Positions 42,570-52,635 of a DNA stretch of 64,000 nucleotides are shown in pieces. The notes under the pieces were generated by a model. The model was given only the letters and a program-made list of their open reading frames with translations, did no database searches and had not been told where the DNA came from. The DNA is taken from NCBI GenBank assembly GCA_949358305.1, contig OX442314.1, positions 52,771,369-52,835,368 on the forward strand, given 5' to 3'. Made by a program: the position numbers and the translations under genes. Source of the stretch: Strigamia acuminata. Lineage: Eukaryota > Arthropoda > Chilopoda > Geophilomorpha > Linotaeniidae. How positions within the stretch are numbered: the stretch's first letter is position 1; each line of letters starts with the position of its first letter.

Positions 42570-45500
42570 GTTAGATTGTCAGATAAAGAATTAATGAGAT
42601 GCTCCATTTCTTCTTTAGACAACATTCTCTTTGGCTGTTGACATTGCCGTACCCAGTGTCCAACTTGGCCACAATTATGGCACGGTGCATTCTCCGGTGT
42701 CAATTTTACTTGACTGGTCTTATTACCATCCGTTGCGCCGCCTGGCGTAGAAGTCTGTCCCTTATTTTCACTTAATTGCGGAGTTTGCACTTCTATTTTT
42801 GAGTTGAAGTCGACAGAGTACGGTTTGGTTGGAAAGGACGAATTTCCTTGTGTCTGCGGCTGCACGACCATTTGATGTGGCAACCTTGTTTGCATTTGCG
42901 GCTTGTATTTTGTTATCGCTGGATTGTTCCGTGTAAACAATACGCTTGCCGCATCCATCAAAGTGTTTAATTCATCTTCCGAGTAGTCTGTTAACATTAT
43001 TTGTGTATTACCGACTGATTCGGTTGCTTCGGACGGGTCTTGTACCCATTTGACCGTTGGTCGCGTTGGTACTCGTGGTTGAGGATAAGGCGATGGTCCA
43101 CTTTCTTGTTTTTTGGTGGGCCCTTCCTCCCGAGATACTAAAAATTGCGAGCGTGGACGCATCATTTTTGCACCGGATCTCGTATAGTCTGAGTGGTGTC
43201 GCTGCAAGTCATCCCGTGCTCTTTGCTCTTCCAGCGGAAGGTCTGATGCATATCTGTCATCAATATACATTTGATTGTTCCTTATAAACTCTTGTAATTT
43301 TTCGAAAGAGCTGGCCATTGGTGCATCCACCATTCGTAATACCTTCTCGGAAAAAGGTGTCAGACCATTTCTGAATTTCCTATCTTCGTCAAAATCGCTG
43401 ATGTGATACGGGAGCTGAGCAATCAGGTCTTCAGTACGTCTTAAGTATGAGCGAATATCTTCGCCCAACATCTGTTTGTGATTGTCCCAATACTTTATCA
43501 TCATAGCATTGGACTCCCCGTATTCTTTCATGAATGCCTTCACAAATTCATTCCAATGCGTGAATTTATTTTTTCGGAACCAATTTGTTGCTCCACCCAC
43601 CAACATTTTTGGTATCAACTTATATAACGCCACATCGGGGTCCATTTCGTGACTTGTGACCACGTGCATTACTTCATCCAGAAACTGGGTTCCGATTTGC
43701 CATCCTCCATCGAACATGTCCGGATTAATACGGTCCCATTTGATTTGGTGAGGTGAGCTGTAGTAATGTGTCCAATTATCAGTACAATATTTCAGAATAA
43801 TCTTTCTTAAAACTTCCTCCATTTCCTGAGACTTTGAAGGAATTTGTGACAATTTTGAGTCAATCTGTCTCGCGATGATTTCTTCTAATTCTCTGGAACT
43901 AGTTGGTAATGTATTTAGTGGGGGCGGATCTTTATTATCCGAACGGGATTTCCCTCTATCCCATCTCTCGCCTTGTGGCCTTGAGTAGTTAGGCTCTTCA
44001 CGACGAAATTGCTCAGAATGTGAGTATTTCCTTTCATATTCGTGTTGTGATGGTGGTGGACTGGAACGTGACCTTCGTTGGTCTCGGTATGAGTCGTCTC
44101 GTCGCCTATTGGAATCTTCACGTCGTCTTTGTGAATCATCCCGTTGCTCATGTGAATCTCTATTCGTATAGGATTCGTACCAGTATGAGCCTCCGTCTCG
44201 TCGCGACTCTCTTCGATTGCCGCTTTGTTGGCGTGGGTCGCTTCTGCTCATCGACTCATTTCGATTATAACAGCTTTGTCCAGTTGGACCGTAGTCACTT
44301 TGTTGACGAGTCTCGTCTCTGAAGCGGGCGTCACTTTGCTGGCGCGGTTCGTCTTGATAACACGATATATTTCGCATGTCTGTGTCATTATGCGCTCGTG
44401 TTTCATTTGCAAATCGTACTTCACTGCGCGGACGGGCTTCTTGACGGTAATACGACTCATTTCGTAAATTTGTGTTTTCTGGTTGTTGGACATTGTAACT
44501 GGATCGAGTTTCACTCAACTGTTGAGTGCTTCTATTGTAATTTTCGCCTGAATGTTGCGAATATTTTCCTTGTAGATAGTCGTCATAATTTCTTATTTTC
44601 GTATAACTGGCTTGTCCAGTTGCTTCATCTTGCCCGGTTGCAGCATCTTGACTTCTGCTTTTATCTTGTTCCGGAACTTCTTGATCATGCTGGAATTTTT
44701 GTTTTCCACTTTCGCGACTCATTTCGCGTTGACTATCTACTTGTTGTTTTTTCTGCGCTTCCCGCAATCTTCGTCGATCCTCTCTTTCATTGGCTTCGGC
44801 TACTTGTTCAACCGCTTCCATGAACGTGTATGATCTTCGATAGGCGGGATTCTCATCGTCTCGAGCGTCTTCAAGATATTCTCCTAAAGCTTTGCCTCCA
44901 AATGCGCCTTTTGTTGCAGGATTACTGACATTTTCAGTTTCCATTGGAGTTTTGCAGTCTCTATTGTCGGAATCCATTTGTCTGTGTGCCGTCTGCCATT
45001 TTTGAAAATCTTCCGGGTCCACTCCTGTTACTGCACCTTGCTTTTTAATTGGTCCAGCAGGTTGGTCCGTTGCACGCTGACGATTTCTCTGTGCAATCAC
45101 ATCCAGCACGTCTGGATTTTTTGCTGGTGAAACTGATGCTCTTTTAGCATCTCTTCTTTCATCCGCATCACCTCTCCTTTTTAAAGGATTTGCGGACGAG
45201 CCTGGTGATAAATTGACCACTTCCGGCTGGCGTGGTGGAATGTTCGTTGGTCTGGCGTACTGGCATTGTGCAAGATATTTGAGCTCCTGATTCTCTTGGC
45301 GGACTCTTTCCGCTGCTTCTTGCGCTTCAAGAGCGTTCTGTCGAAGGTAGTGGATCTCCTTGCTTTCTGCCGTTTCCGCTGCCTTTTGTGCTGCAATTAA
45401 TGCTAAACGTTCCGCTTCCACGCGGACTCTTTCCGCTGCAATCCTCTGTCTTTCGGCTTGCATAGCTGCTCGATCAGCCGCTATTTCCGCCAGACGTTTC

Positions 45501-46405
45501 TCCTGCAAGTCTCGATACTCGTTTGCTAAACGTATTTTCTCTTGCTCGATACGTTGATTTTCGGCACGTATCGCATCTCGATTCGCTAATTCCTGCGCCT
45601 TACGTCTATCACGTAATTCTTGACGTTCCGTCGCTAGGCGGATTCTTTCAGCTTCCATTCTGTCTTTTTCGGCTTGAATTTCTCTGTCCGACTGGTCCTT
45701 TTTGGCACGCATTTCGTCTTCCGTTGCCTGTTTGGCCAATTCCGCCTCGTACTTCGCTTGGCGCGCTTGGCGTTCTTCCATTTTGAGACGTCGTACCATC
45801 TCGTATTCCTCCTGGTGGAAATCCTGCAGCTGTCGGGTGCTGTCTTTCATCGCCTTTGTGATGTTTGCAACGTCCTCATCGGAAAGTGTAACGCCTTCTG
45901 CGTACTGACGTTGTCGCTCTGCCAATCGATCTGCATTTTCTTGCATGAGGTCGGCGATGCGTTGGCGCACTCGTGACAACTTGTGTCGGGTCGGGGAATT
46001 TTCGCCCGAAGTTTCCGCGTCGTCTCGCGCTCTTTGCTTGGCCGCGGTGTGATAACGTTTTATCAATTTCCCTCGTTTGTGAGCGACGGCAATCACTTGC
46101 TCCAACGACATATTCGTCAAGTCAATTTTGCTGCTTGGGGTTGATGGCACGCTGGGCGGAGTTTTGTCGACTGGTGAGTTAACACAGGGCTTTTCCCTTT
46201 GAGTTTCTTGCGACGTTTCCAACCAAAAATCTTGACTGGTTAGTCGGCGCTGGTCGGGATCTTGGTCCGATTCTCTTTCCGGGCTGGACGATGAATCGAA
46301 ATATGGCTCCGCTGCTCCTCCGGTCGCTCCTCCGGCCGTACCGCCTCTAGTGCGGACTCCTCGTCTCGTTCCTCTCCCTCTCCTCGAATCTTGTGGCAAA
46401 GACAT
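42533..46405 (-). CDS. Gypsy Gag, unusually long (1,290 residues)
   Basis: The ATG at 46,405 starts only five bases after the 5' LTR. Residues roughly 100-330 form a highly charged probable coiled coil with repeated ERQ/AERxR patterns. A long Arg/Ser/Tyr/Gln-rich stretch (about 480-830) follows. The capsid-like domain is C-terminal of that: IKWDRINPDMFDGG, ALYKLIPKMLVGGATNWF, HWNEFVKAFMKEYG and IRSYLRRTEDLIAQL. One CCHC knuckle (CHNCGQVGHWVRQC) lies near the end, then the frameshift site and TAG. Usual gypsy Gag is 300-500 residues, so the N-terminal 800 or so residues are an expansion. Gag forms the particle and binds RNA. Confidence 0.9.
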   Translation of the reverse strand: MSLPQDSRRGRGTRRGVRTRGGTAGGATGGAAEPYFDSSSSPERESDQDPDQRRLTSQDFWLETSQETQREKPCVNSPVDKTPPSVPSTPSSKIDLTNMSLEQVIAVAHKRGKLIKRYHTAAKQRARDDAETSGENSPTRHKLSRVRQRIADLMQENADRLAERQRQYAEGVTLSDEDVANITKAMKDSTRQLQDFHQEEYEMVRRLKMEERQARQAKYEAELAKQATEDEMRAKKDQSDREIQAEKDRMEAERIRLATERQELRDRRKAQELANRDAIRAENQRIEQEKIRLANEYRDLQEKRLAEIAADRAAMQAERQRIAAERVRVEAERLALIAAQKAAETAESKEIHYLRQNALEAQEAAERVRQENQELKYLAQCQYARPTNIPPRQPEVVNLSPGSSANPLKRRGDADERRDAKRASVSPAKNPDVLDVIAQRNRQRATDQPAGPIKKQGAVTGVDPEDFQKWQTAHRQMDSDNRDCKTPMETENVSNPATKGAFGGKALGEYLEDARDDENPAYRRSYTFMEAVEQVAEANEREDRRRLREAQKKQQVDSQREMSRESGKQKFQHDQEVPEQDKSRSQDAATGQDEATGQASYTKIRNYDDYLQGKYSQHSGENYNRSTQQLSETRSSYNVQQPENTNLRNESYYRQEARPRSEVRFANETRAHNDTDMRNISCYQDEPRQQSDARFRDETRQQSDYGPTGQSCYNRNESMSRSDPRQQSGNRRESRRDGGSYWYESYTNRDSHEQRDDSQRRREDSNRRRDDSYRDQRRSRSSPPPSQHEYERKYSHSEQFRREEPNYSRPQGERWDRGKSRSDNKDPPPLNTLPTSSRELEEIIARQIDSKLSQIPSKSQEMEEVLRKIILKYCTDNWTHYYSSPHQIKWDRINPDMFDGGWQIGTQFLDEVMHVVTSHEMDPDVALYKLIPKMLVGGATNWFRKNKFTHWNEFVKAFMKEYGESNAMMIKYWDNHKQMLGEDIRSYLRRTEDLIAQLPYHISDFDEDRKFRNGLTPFSEKVLRMVDAPMASSFEKLQEFIRNNQMYIDDRYASDLPLEEQRARDDLQRHHSDYTRSGAKMMRPRSQFLVSREEGPTKKQESGPSPYPQPRVPTRPTVKWVQDPSEATESVGNTQIMLTDYSEDELNTLMDAASVLFTRNNPAITKYKPQMQTRLPHQMVVQPQTQGNSSFPTKPYSVDFNSKIEVQTPQLSENKGQTSTPGGATDGNKTSQVKLTPENAPCHNCGQVGHWVRQCQQPKRMLSKEEMEHLINSLSDNLTKNLNARAQEKQ

Positions 46406-46409
46406 TATT

Positions 46410-47493
46410 TGTAGCACAGAATAGAGAAGAAAGAAACAGAAAATTCTCTAACACAAATTTTAAAAGACAAATGGTGGTCCCTCAACTGAATTTAGTTGTT
46501 AAGGTTCAAATTATTTAACGGGCCCCCAGGTGTAATGAGCCTGAATTACTCCTTAACTTAATAAAGAATAATTCCAAGCTCACTGATGCTTAGACAAGAC
46601 TTATCATAAAATTATTACTACTTATATAAAAACTCACAATTATTTATTCTGGCTTAGAATAAAGATGAATTACAGTAATAAAATAAGGTTAAGGAAATTA
46701 GGAAATGAAAAGTTAAAAATGACTTTTAAAACACGGCGAAAACGTTGTCTTGACGTCTCCGACGTTTTGGCGACGATTCCTGCTCGTAATCGGCGCGTCT
46801 TCTCGAATCTTCACTCACGGCGCTCGTCTCGTCTCTCGATGCTGGTTTTCGATGAAAACGGACTTATTCCGTGACTCAAACTCCCGAAATTGTCTGGTAC
46901 AAATCGACTCCCGTCGATTTGCTTGATCAACCGGACTCTTTCCGTATCGTCTCAACTCTCTCTCGGCTCGCACCTCCGTCGTCTTGGCGGCGAAACTGCG
47001 ACTCTTTCGCACAACGTCTCTTCTCAACAATGTCGTTGAGACAAGATGAAATCCCACAATTGTATTCGTACAATTGCAAGAATGAACTCTAGCTGGATCC
47101 CTCTCAGCAAGAGTGTGGCTTCCCGTGTCACTAGTTGTGGTGACACAAGATGAATCTAGCTGGATTCTTCACAGCAAGATTATGAGTATAAAACTTCACT
47201 GAGGTTTCACAAAAATACTAGTGTTTTACTGGTTGGTTTTTGTGTTGTTTCTCTGGCAAAGTTTGTGATCATACTGAGGAGTTCTCACTCCTCTCAGGAC
47301 TCGTTTCCTGTTTGGAGGCTTGTGGGCTGGTTACCCTGGCAACCACCCACATTTCCTCCCACTCTGTTCAGCTTTCTTGCCTGTAGACAGGAAGCATAAA
47401 AAATACAAAACTTCGACTTAAAATATAATAAATCAAAATATTATTTTACAGACTTTTTCTGTTGCTTCACTAGTGACCACTAGGGTCACTACA
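46410..47493 (-). repeat. Gypsy 5' LTR
   Basis: 1,084 bp, offset 14,001 from the 3' LTR. I found no difference between the two. Its element-sense end (GTGCTACA) is followed directly by AATA and the gag ATG. Confidence 0.93.
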
Positions 47494-47654
47494 AGTTGTT
47501 AGTGTTAGCGTTTAGAGTTTAGAACTCGGATGAAGAACATGGATACTTGCAACTAACGCATATCCAAACAAGCGTGCCATTTCCACTGGCGGAACAATGC
47601 TGTGGACATTTGCGTCGTTTGCCAGAAGTATTTTTGTGAGGACTGCTGCCAAAA

Positions 47655-48176
47655 ATGGGCCAAGGCAGTCAAAAAATGCAAGGAATGAGCGACGGAAGTT
47701 GGGTCGCTATCGTGGCGTGCGACTATTCATTGAGCGCATTTTGCAAGGCCAAAGCCAGACTAACCGAATACCAGTCTCTCTTTAACCGCCACAGAGAAGA
47801 CTTCAAACGTTTCCAGGCCATCTACACCGACGGTTCCAAAAGTGATGACAAGGTGGGAGCAGCCGCCGTGTGTTGTAGACGAAGCATTTCCTAAGTTTTA
47901 AATGGAAATGCATCGCCATTCGGGACGGAAATTGAAGTAATTCGCCTGGCACTGCAGCAGGTCATGGACTGGAATCACGAAAAAGTAATCATTTATACAG
48001 GTTGCTTAGACGCGCTGCAGTGTCTGAGTGCGCAAAAACCTCAAGTTTCATTACTCATAGATTTACTATTTCAGGCTAGACAAGTCGGTTGTAACGTTCG
48101 TTTTTGCTGGATACCTAGCCACAAAGGCATCCTGGGAAACGAGGAAGCAGGTGAAGCCGCAAGATCTGCAGGGTAA
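47655..48176 (+). pseudogene. LINE-type RNase H domain fragment
   Basis: One frame, broken by TAA at 47,892-47,894, encodes an RNase H fold of the kind found at the C-terminus of jockey/I/R1-type non-LTR retrotransposons: FQAIYTDGSKSDDKVGAAAV, then after the stop TEIEVIRLALQQV, VIIYTGCLDALQCL and FCWIPSHKGILGNEEAGEAA. The first catalytic Asp (YTDGS) and the Glu are present. The third acidic position (TDS is usual) reads TGC and the last Asp (NExAD is usual) reads NEEAG, so two catalytic residues are lost. No reverse transcriptase is seen upstream; the gypsy LTR begins 160 bases to the left. The domain is followed by GTAAGT, which resembles a splice donor. Confidence 0.75.
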
Positions 48177-48711
48177 GTTAAAATGATTAACTACACGATT
48201 TTACATTTTGTCCCATGATTGTGGACAAATGGCATTCTAAAGTGGTTGATTTATAGTTAATGGTCTATTGGGACTGGCGCCTTTAGCACCTAGTTCCTCT
48301 AGTCAAAGCCCTTCCTAGGCTTAAGAAACATTCTGATTGTCGTTTTGTTTAGTTTAAGGTTTCTTGGTTGTTAATTAAGTTATGTTTGTTTATAAATTGT
48401 CTTTTCATTTATTGAAGTCTGTTTCTGTGAAGATTTTTATGTAATACGTCTATATTTGTTTTGAAAAGTTGTATCAATCGACGCCAGAAGGTATGAATCA
48501 AATGTAAATACTCTCCGACGTCACATGAATTGTTTTTCAAGTAGCGACCATGGGAGCAAGCGGTCAAACAACGTGGCCGCGGTAGTGGTCGCAATGTCAA
48601 CATTTTCCAACAGAAAGAGGAACCTATTATTATTCAATGTTCTTTCTTTTTTTTCTTTTAGTTGTGGCCATTGTCATGAAACCATCGCAGCGAATTAGCA
48701 ATGCCCTTTGG
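48177..48711. other. No gene seen
   Basis: AT-rich sequence between the RNase H fragment and a promoter-like site. Nothing coding is recognised. Confidence 0.5.
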
Positions 48712-48748
48712 TATATAACCCACATATATTATCTAATTCAGCATCAGT
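48712..48748 (+). promoter_or_regulatory. Possible arthropod core promoter (TATA plus initiator)
   Basis: TATATAA at 48,712-48,718 is followed 34 bases later by the initiator-like TCAGT (A at 48,746). This is close to the normal TATA-initiator distance. About 40 bases downstream there is a plausible donor (TATGTAAGT), a T-rich tract with an acceptor at about 48,850, and then an open stretch to 49,125. Confidence 0.4.
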
Positions 48749-49180
48749 TGTCGAGTTTTTGTGTCCAGGATGTCGCAGGACTAGTCAATATGTAAGTTTT
48801 TTTTTTAAATTTTTAAATTTTTTTTAAATTTAAATTTTCTTTTTTTTTAGTGTGTACTGGTACTCAGCAAAGTTCTTATTGGAGCCTACTATATACCGGT
48901 AATATACCGAGCGTGACGTGTAGAATAATTGTTGGGATAATTAGGTCAGCACGAATCTTCTTGCCTGATAAGATCTTATCTAACAAGAAGATGAGTGCAA
49001 TTACTCAAGCGCGAGGTGTATTTAAAACGAGAATTTATGAGATTAGTCCTAACAAGACAATCGTTCTTCCGACCAATCCCTATGCGAGTAACAAACCGCA
49101 TTTGACGTTTGATGCTTGTTCGTAAAGCAAAAAGCAAAAAACACCTGGACAAGTTTTAGTCCCACAGGTGAAATAAAATC
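48749..49180 (+). other. Possible small transcription unit
   Basis: Downstream of the promoter-like site: a short leader, an intron-like interval (about 48,791-48,850), an open frame of 91 codons up to TAA at 49,123-49,125 that begins at the acceptor and has its first ATG about half-way along (48,990), and AATAAA near 49,172. The predicted residues (ITQARGVFKTRIYEISPNKT within) match nothing I know. It may be non-coding or a repeat remnant. Confidence 0.25.
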
Positions 49181-49615
49181 CAAGGGTGTTTTACCAATCC
49201 ACCGTGAATCCATCTTTAATTAAATTAAGTTAAGTTTGAATTAGAGTTAGGTTCAGGGTCGCAACACCGTCAAGGAACTTGGTTGAGGAATCCGAAAACA
49301 ATTTCGGAATAATATACAAACCAATTTAACGGTGCAGGAATCTTACTAACAAACACATCAACCATGGGAGCCACCAAAAATGGCCGATTTAGACAGCGAC
49401 TCATGGATTTTGCTAGACGTTACGTAATAGACCGGAACCTGATGATTTTCGCAGAAGCAGACGAATAGCTTACGAAATTGTACGCAACACCTTAGAACCA
49501 TTTATAGAAAAGCAAAATTAGCGAATTTTGTGTATTTGTTCATTCTGTGTGTATATTTTCTCCTTGACTTTATCTAAACAATATTAGTGACAAACAGCCT
49601 GATAAATGTCAAATT
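49181..49615. other. No gene seen
   Basis: Contains a short open stretch from an ATG at 49,364 without recognisable similarity. No other structure. Confidence 0.4.
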
Positions 49616-49732
49616 CATTCAGGAATGCGGGCTTACTATACACTTATGTAAATGCCACATTCATTCAGGAATGCAGGCCTACAATACACTTATGTAAATG
49701 CCACATTCATTCAGGAATGCGGGCTTACAATA
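49616..49732. repeat. 46-bp tandem repeat, about 2.5 copies
   Basis: Units start CATTCAGGAATGC at 49,616, 49,662 and 49,708. The core GAATGC(A/G)GGC(T/C)TAC followed by AATAC also appears in the separate 56-bp tandem repeat at 56,918-57,030. Confidence 0.85.
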
Positions 49733-50149
49733 CAAAGAACAAGGAAATGCTGCGTAAATGTGGGAATGCAGTCGTACAGGACTGAATTCAAAACCCAGGA
49801 AATAATGTTAAGAAATAGATATTAGAGGAATTAAAAATTGACCAGAGCTCTCTTCTGGTTTCACTGTCAGACTAATTGAGTCATCAGTTTATCCAGGGGT
49901 GACCACGTGGAGGTAGAGAGTTGGATTTTACACCCCCGAATTAAGAAAACACAAAACTTGCTTGGTTGCATTTAACAAAGACCACATCATTAAATCGAAA
50001 TACGAGTCATCAAATGGAACAATTAAAAATAAGCAACTTTAGGTTTAAAAAAAAATTAAATATTCCCGGAAATATTTTATAAGCTGAGATAATTGGACTT
50101 ATATTTGATAAATGTGTGAAAATCGTTTGGACAAACTTAAATTCGGTAG

Positions 50150-50690
50150 AACACGATTTACCAGAATTTGAAAACTTCTCTCGTTTTTAACGAAAACGCA
50201 ATTCCGAGAAAGCATGCATTTCGATAATAAAAAATGCTGGGATTAAAATTGAGGACAAATGAAACAAATTAAAGCCAATTAAAGAAGAAAAAAGCATCGG
50301 GAATACAACCAGATTCAATATGTCCGCCGTCTCTGCCTCCATCGTGCAACGACACGATTTACCGTGACGTGGACGTTTCTCCAGTTTGTGACTAAAACGC
50401 AACTTTGAGCATCGGTAAAACAAATTCTCGCACTGAAATTGAAGATAAACGAAACAAATTACTACAGATTAATGAGAAAAAGACCATCGGAAATACCCAT
50501 CTCATCAAACAAGCCAGCGTGCTTCCAACTCGCAACGTATGTACCATCGTGAAGAATAAAGTCTACGGGGTTTACATTTGAAAAAAGCACGAGTTTCACG
50601 TAAAGATAGAACCAATCTTCAAAATAAATTGGATTTCGAGTTTCGACGTTTATAAATCCGTTCGAATCCATCCAAATTTTTTTAAAAATT
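50150..50690. repeat. Dispersed repeat, copy 1
   Basis: Non-coding. It contains an internal diverged direct repeat (around 50,210-50,290 and 50,410-50,480, sharing GAAACAAATTA and GCATCGG). The block GTCTACGGGGTTTACATT, CACGAGTTT, CAATCTTCAAA at 50,560-50,630 recurs in the same order at 57,433-57,510. Confidence 0.65.
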
Positions 50691-51000
50691 TTATTTCAAC
50701 TTTTTTTTCACATTATCAATATTTAAACAGCTTAATAAATTAAAAATAAATGACCGCATTACGTTAAATTGCTATTTACAAAAATCATCACAAAAAATAC
50801 GTCTATCGTCACAATTTTTGTAGCGACCCTCAAAGAGTGTGGTCACTGATAAACACCCCTTTTAGGAGATGACCCCACTACGCCATCATTGAAGCATAGA
50901 TTTAATTTTGCATTAATTATGCATTTACCCATCGCAACGAAAGTAAAAAAATATTGCAATGGAAAATTTTCAAGTAAAGAATTGGCAACATTTGAATAAA

Positions 51001-51075
51001 AAAAAAACCAACTAAATGACAACAATTTGACTTATAACTTATAAGTCAAATTGTTGTCATTTAGTTGGTTTTTTT
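51001..51075. repeat. Perfect 36-bp inverted repeat with 3-bp loop
   Basis: Left arm 51,001-51,036 (AAAAAAACCAACTAAATGAC and on) and right arm 51,040-51,075 are exact reverse complements, separated by ACT. This would form a long stable cruciform or RNA hairpin. No coding sequence. Confidence 0.95.
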
Positions 51076-51277
51076 ATAAGTTATAAGCATCGTTAGAAAT
51101 CAGAGAAACTTGTGCCAATAAAAATTGACGATTTCATTACACCTGTACCTCAAATTCGGATTCGGAAGATATTAGTGACGAGATGGGTGGTAAGGTGGAA
51201 GCTACAGTCGATAAAGAGGTCAAAATGGGTGTCAAAGTCGATGAAGAGCACATTCGTGTCGAAGTGGACTCTAGAGA

Positions 51278-51740
51278 TGTGACAGGTATAATCTTGGCTA
51301 GAGTGTCCTGGGGACTGGTTATCCTGGTTTGGGACGCATTCTGACGTAATAATGACAAGAGCCTTCATATTGCTGGTTGTTGGCCTTTAATATACGTTGT
51401 CTAGGGGTTGGAGAATCCCGTCACCCACGTGCTGGGGAGCCATAAAGGCACGCTGCACCCGGCAACCAACCAATCACACACAGGGCACGAGCCCCATGTG
51501 TGACGAGGTCGGTTAAACATAACATTCGTGTCGTACTTACCCGTACGACCCATGCAGCCGCTCATGGAGGCTGTAACAGGCCCATCGCCATACTACTGAG
51601 CGTCGCAGCGGTGAATGATGAGGAGAGCAGAGTCAGCATTGGTCACGGTCGCCCACATGACTTCTCTCTGTCACGGCCAGTGACACGCTGCTGCAACTGT
51701 CTCGGTCGGTGTCCAGTGCTTAGTATTGTTTGTATTTTCT
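51278..51740 (-). mobile_element. LTR fragment, same family as 62,867-63,449
   Basis: Starting TGTGAC at 51,278, this stretch runs parallel to the reverse complement of 63,449 to about 63,100 (shared TGGTTTGGGACGCAT-like, GTTGTCTAGGGGTT and TCATGGAGGCTG blocks). The far end of the LTR is missing or too diverged. The sequence left of 51,278 would be the internal side and shows no PBS that I recognise. Confidence 0.65.
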
Positions 51741-51862
51741 AAGAAAATGTATCTTCAAGTCATAAAATAAAGATTTATGCTGGTTTATTTCTACATTCAT
51801 GTTTATTAAGTTTATTTCTTACTTTGTCAGGAAAGCAATTAATTTTCTAATTTTTTTATTGA

Positions 51863-52153
51863 TTGTTTTGCCTGGAAAGCATTCCAAATGTCAGCCAGTG
51901 TTTTGATCCATTTTTTGGTATCACTACACCAGTGAAAAGGCTCAGCCAATGGGAAATAGGCCCAAGTTACAGTGAGCCAGAGTTTAAACTGATTAACTTT
52001 AGGTTAATCGAAGTAACCAAACAAATGAGCAATGACTGTGGGTTGCACGCCATAGCAAATGCCCATTTTGAATGCGAAGGATCAAACCCAGAAGAAGTAC
52101 GACTAAACCATAGTCTGTTGCGAAGTCACTTAGTTGAATGCATAAATAATTAG
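51863..52153 (+). pseudogene. Ulp1-like (C48) cysteine protease, C-terminal fragment
   Basis: About 97 codons ending in TAG. The segment EVTKQMSNDCGLHAIANAHF, then GSNPEEVRLNHSLLRSHL, has the Gln...DCG active-site arrangement and following helix pattern of Ulp1/SENP-like proteases that are common in transposons and their remnants in invertebrates. The His-Trp part expected upstream is absent here. A piece resembling it lies downstream at 52,444-52,635. Confidence 0.6.
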
Positions 52154-52443
52154 TCTAACCCAACATTTCCAACAGTTATAAATTGCGAGTTAGACAAACT
52201 AGCCACAGTCTTGAAAAAAATTGTATTTTGCTTGTGCCCTAAACCATATGGAGGTCCGGAAATGGTGATAAAAGCCATCGCTTGTAAAAGTAACAAAATT
52301 CAAATCATCCAACATAATAAAAATTAAAGATTGGATTGAAGTGTGCTCAGTCCAATTAAAATCTGATAATTGGTTAGCTTCTAGAATAATTTATGCTGCA
52401 ACGTGCATACTGTACTAAAGTGTGATTTTCCTGAAGCCCACCA

Positions 52444-52635
52444 ATGTTTACACCTTGCTATAGTAAATTCATTCAAACCTGTCACGTTGGTGGCAATCAT
52501 TGGAATGTTATGTCCGGACTGATTATGGACAATGTTGTAATTGTTAATTTAAGTGGCGGTCGGGTGGCCAGGAGAGGATCATTCATGGGGCGTTTGGACA
52601 CCATTCACGATTACAAACAACACAGTTTGGATTAA
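52444..52635 (+). pseudogene. Ulp1-like protease, His-Trp segment
   Basis: The frame reads QTCHVGGNHWNVMSGLIMDN. NHW is the expected catalytic His region of Ulp1-like proteases, which normally precedes the Cys segment. It follows at 290 bases downstream of the Cys fragment, so order is inverted relative to the family or two partial copies are present. Confidence 0.5.

Larger units (their letters stand above)
32409..47493 (-). mobile_element. Ty3/gypsy LTR retrotransposon, 15,085 bp, with an extra 3' ORF
   Basis: Two 1,084-bp LTRs (TGTAGC...CACTACA, offset 14,001, apparently identical) bracket a minus-strand element. In sense order it has gag (46,405-42,533), pol in the -1 frame (to 39,246), integrase in a further frame (39,321-37,498), a gap of about 0.7 kb, and an RS-rich ORF with an in-frame TAG (36,781-33,539). 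A polypurine tract adjoins the 3' LTR. Reverse transcriptase and integrase order identifies Ty3/gypsy. At 15 kb it is two to three times the usual gypsy length. There is no target-site duplication (AATCC left, AGTTG right), and the usual primer binding site after the 5' LTR is not apparent. No envelope-like ORF with signal peptide and membrane anchor is seen. Confidence 0.93.

Noticed and set aside
49364-49500. Short frame MGATKNGRFRQRLMDFARR
   Set aside because: Only about 34 codons; no family recognised.
49616-49732. Regularly spaced repeats, checked as a possible CRISPR-like array
   Set aside because: The repeats are contiguous tandem units without variable spacers, in a eukaryotic genome.
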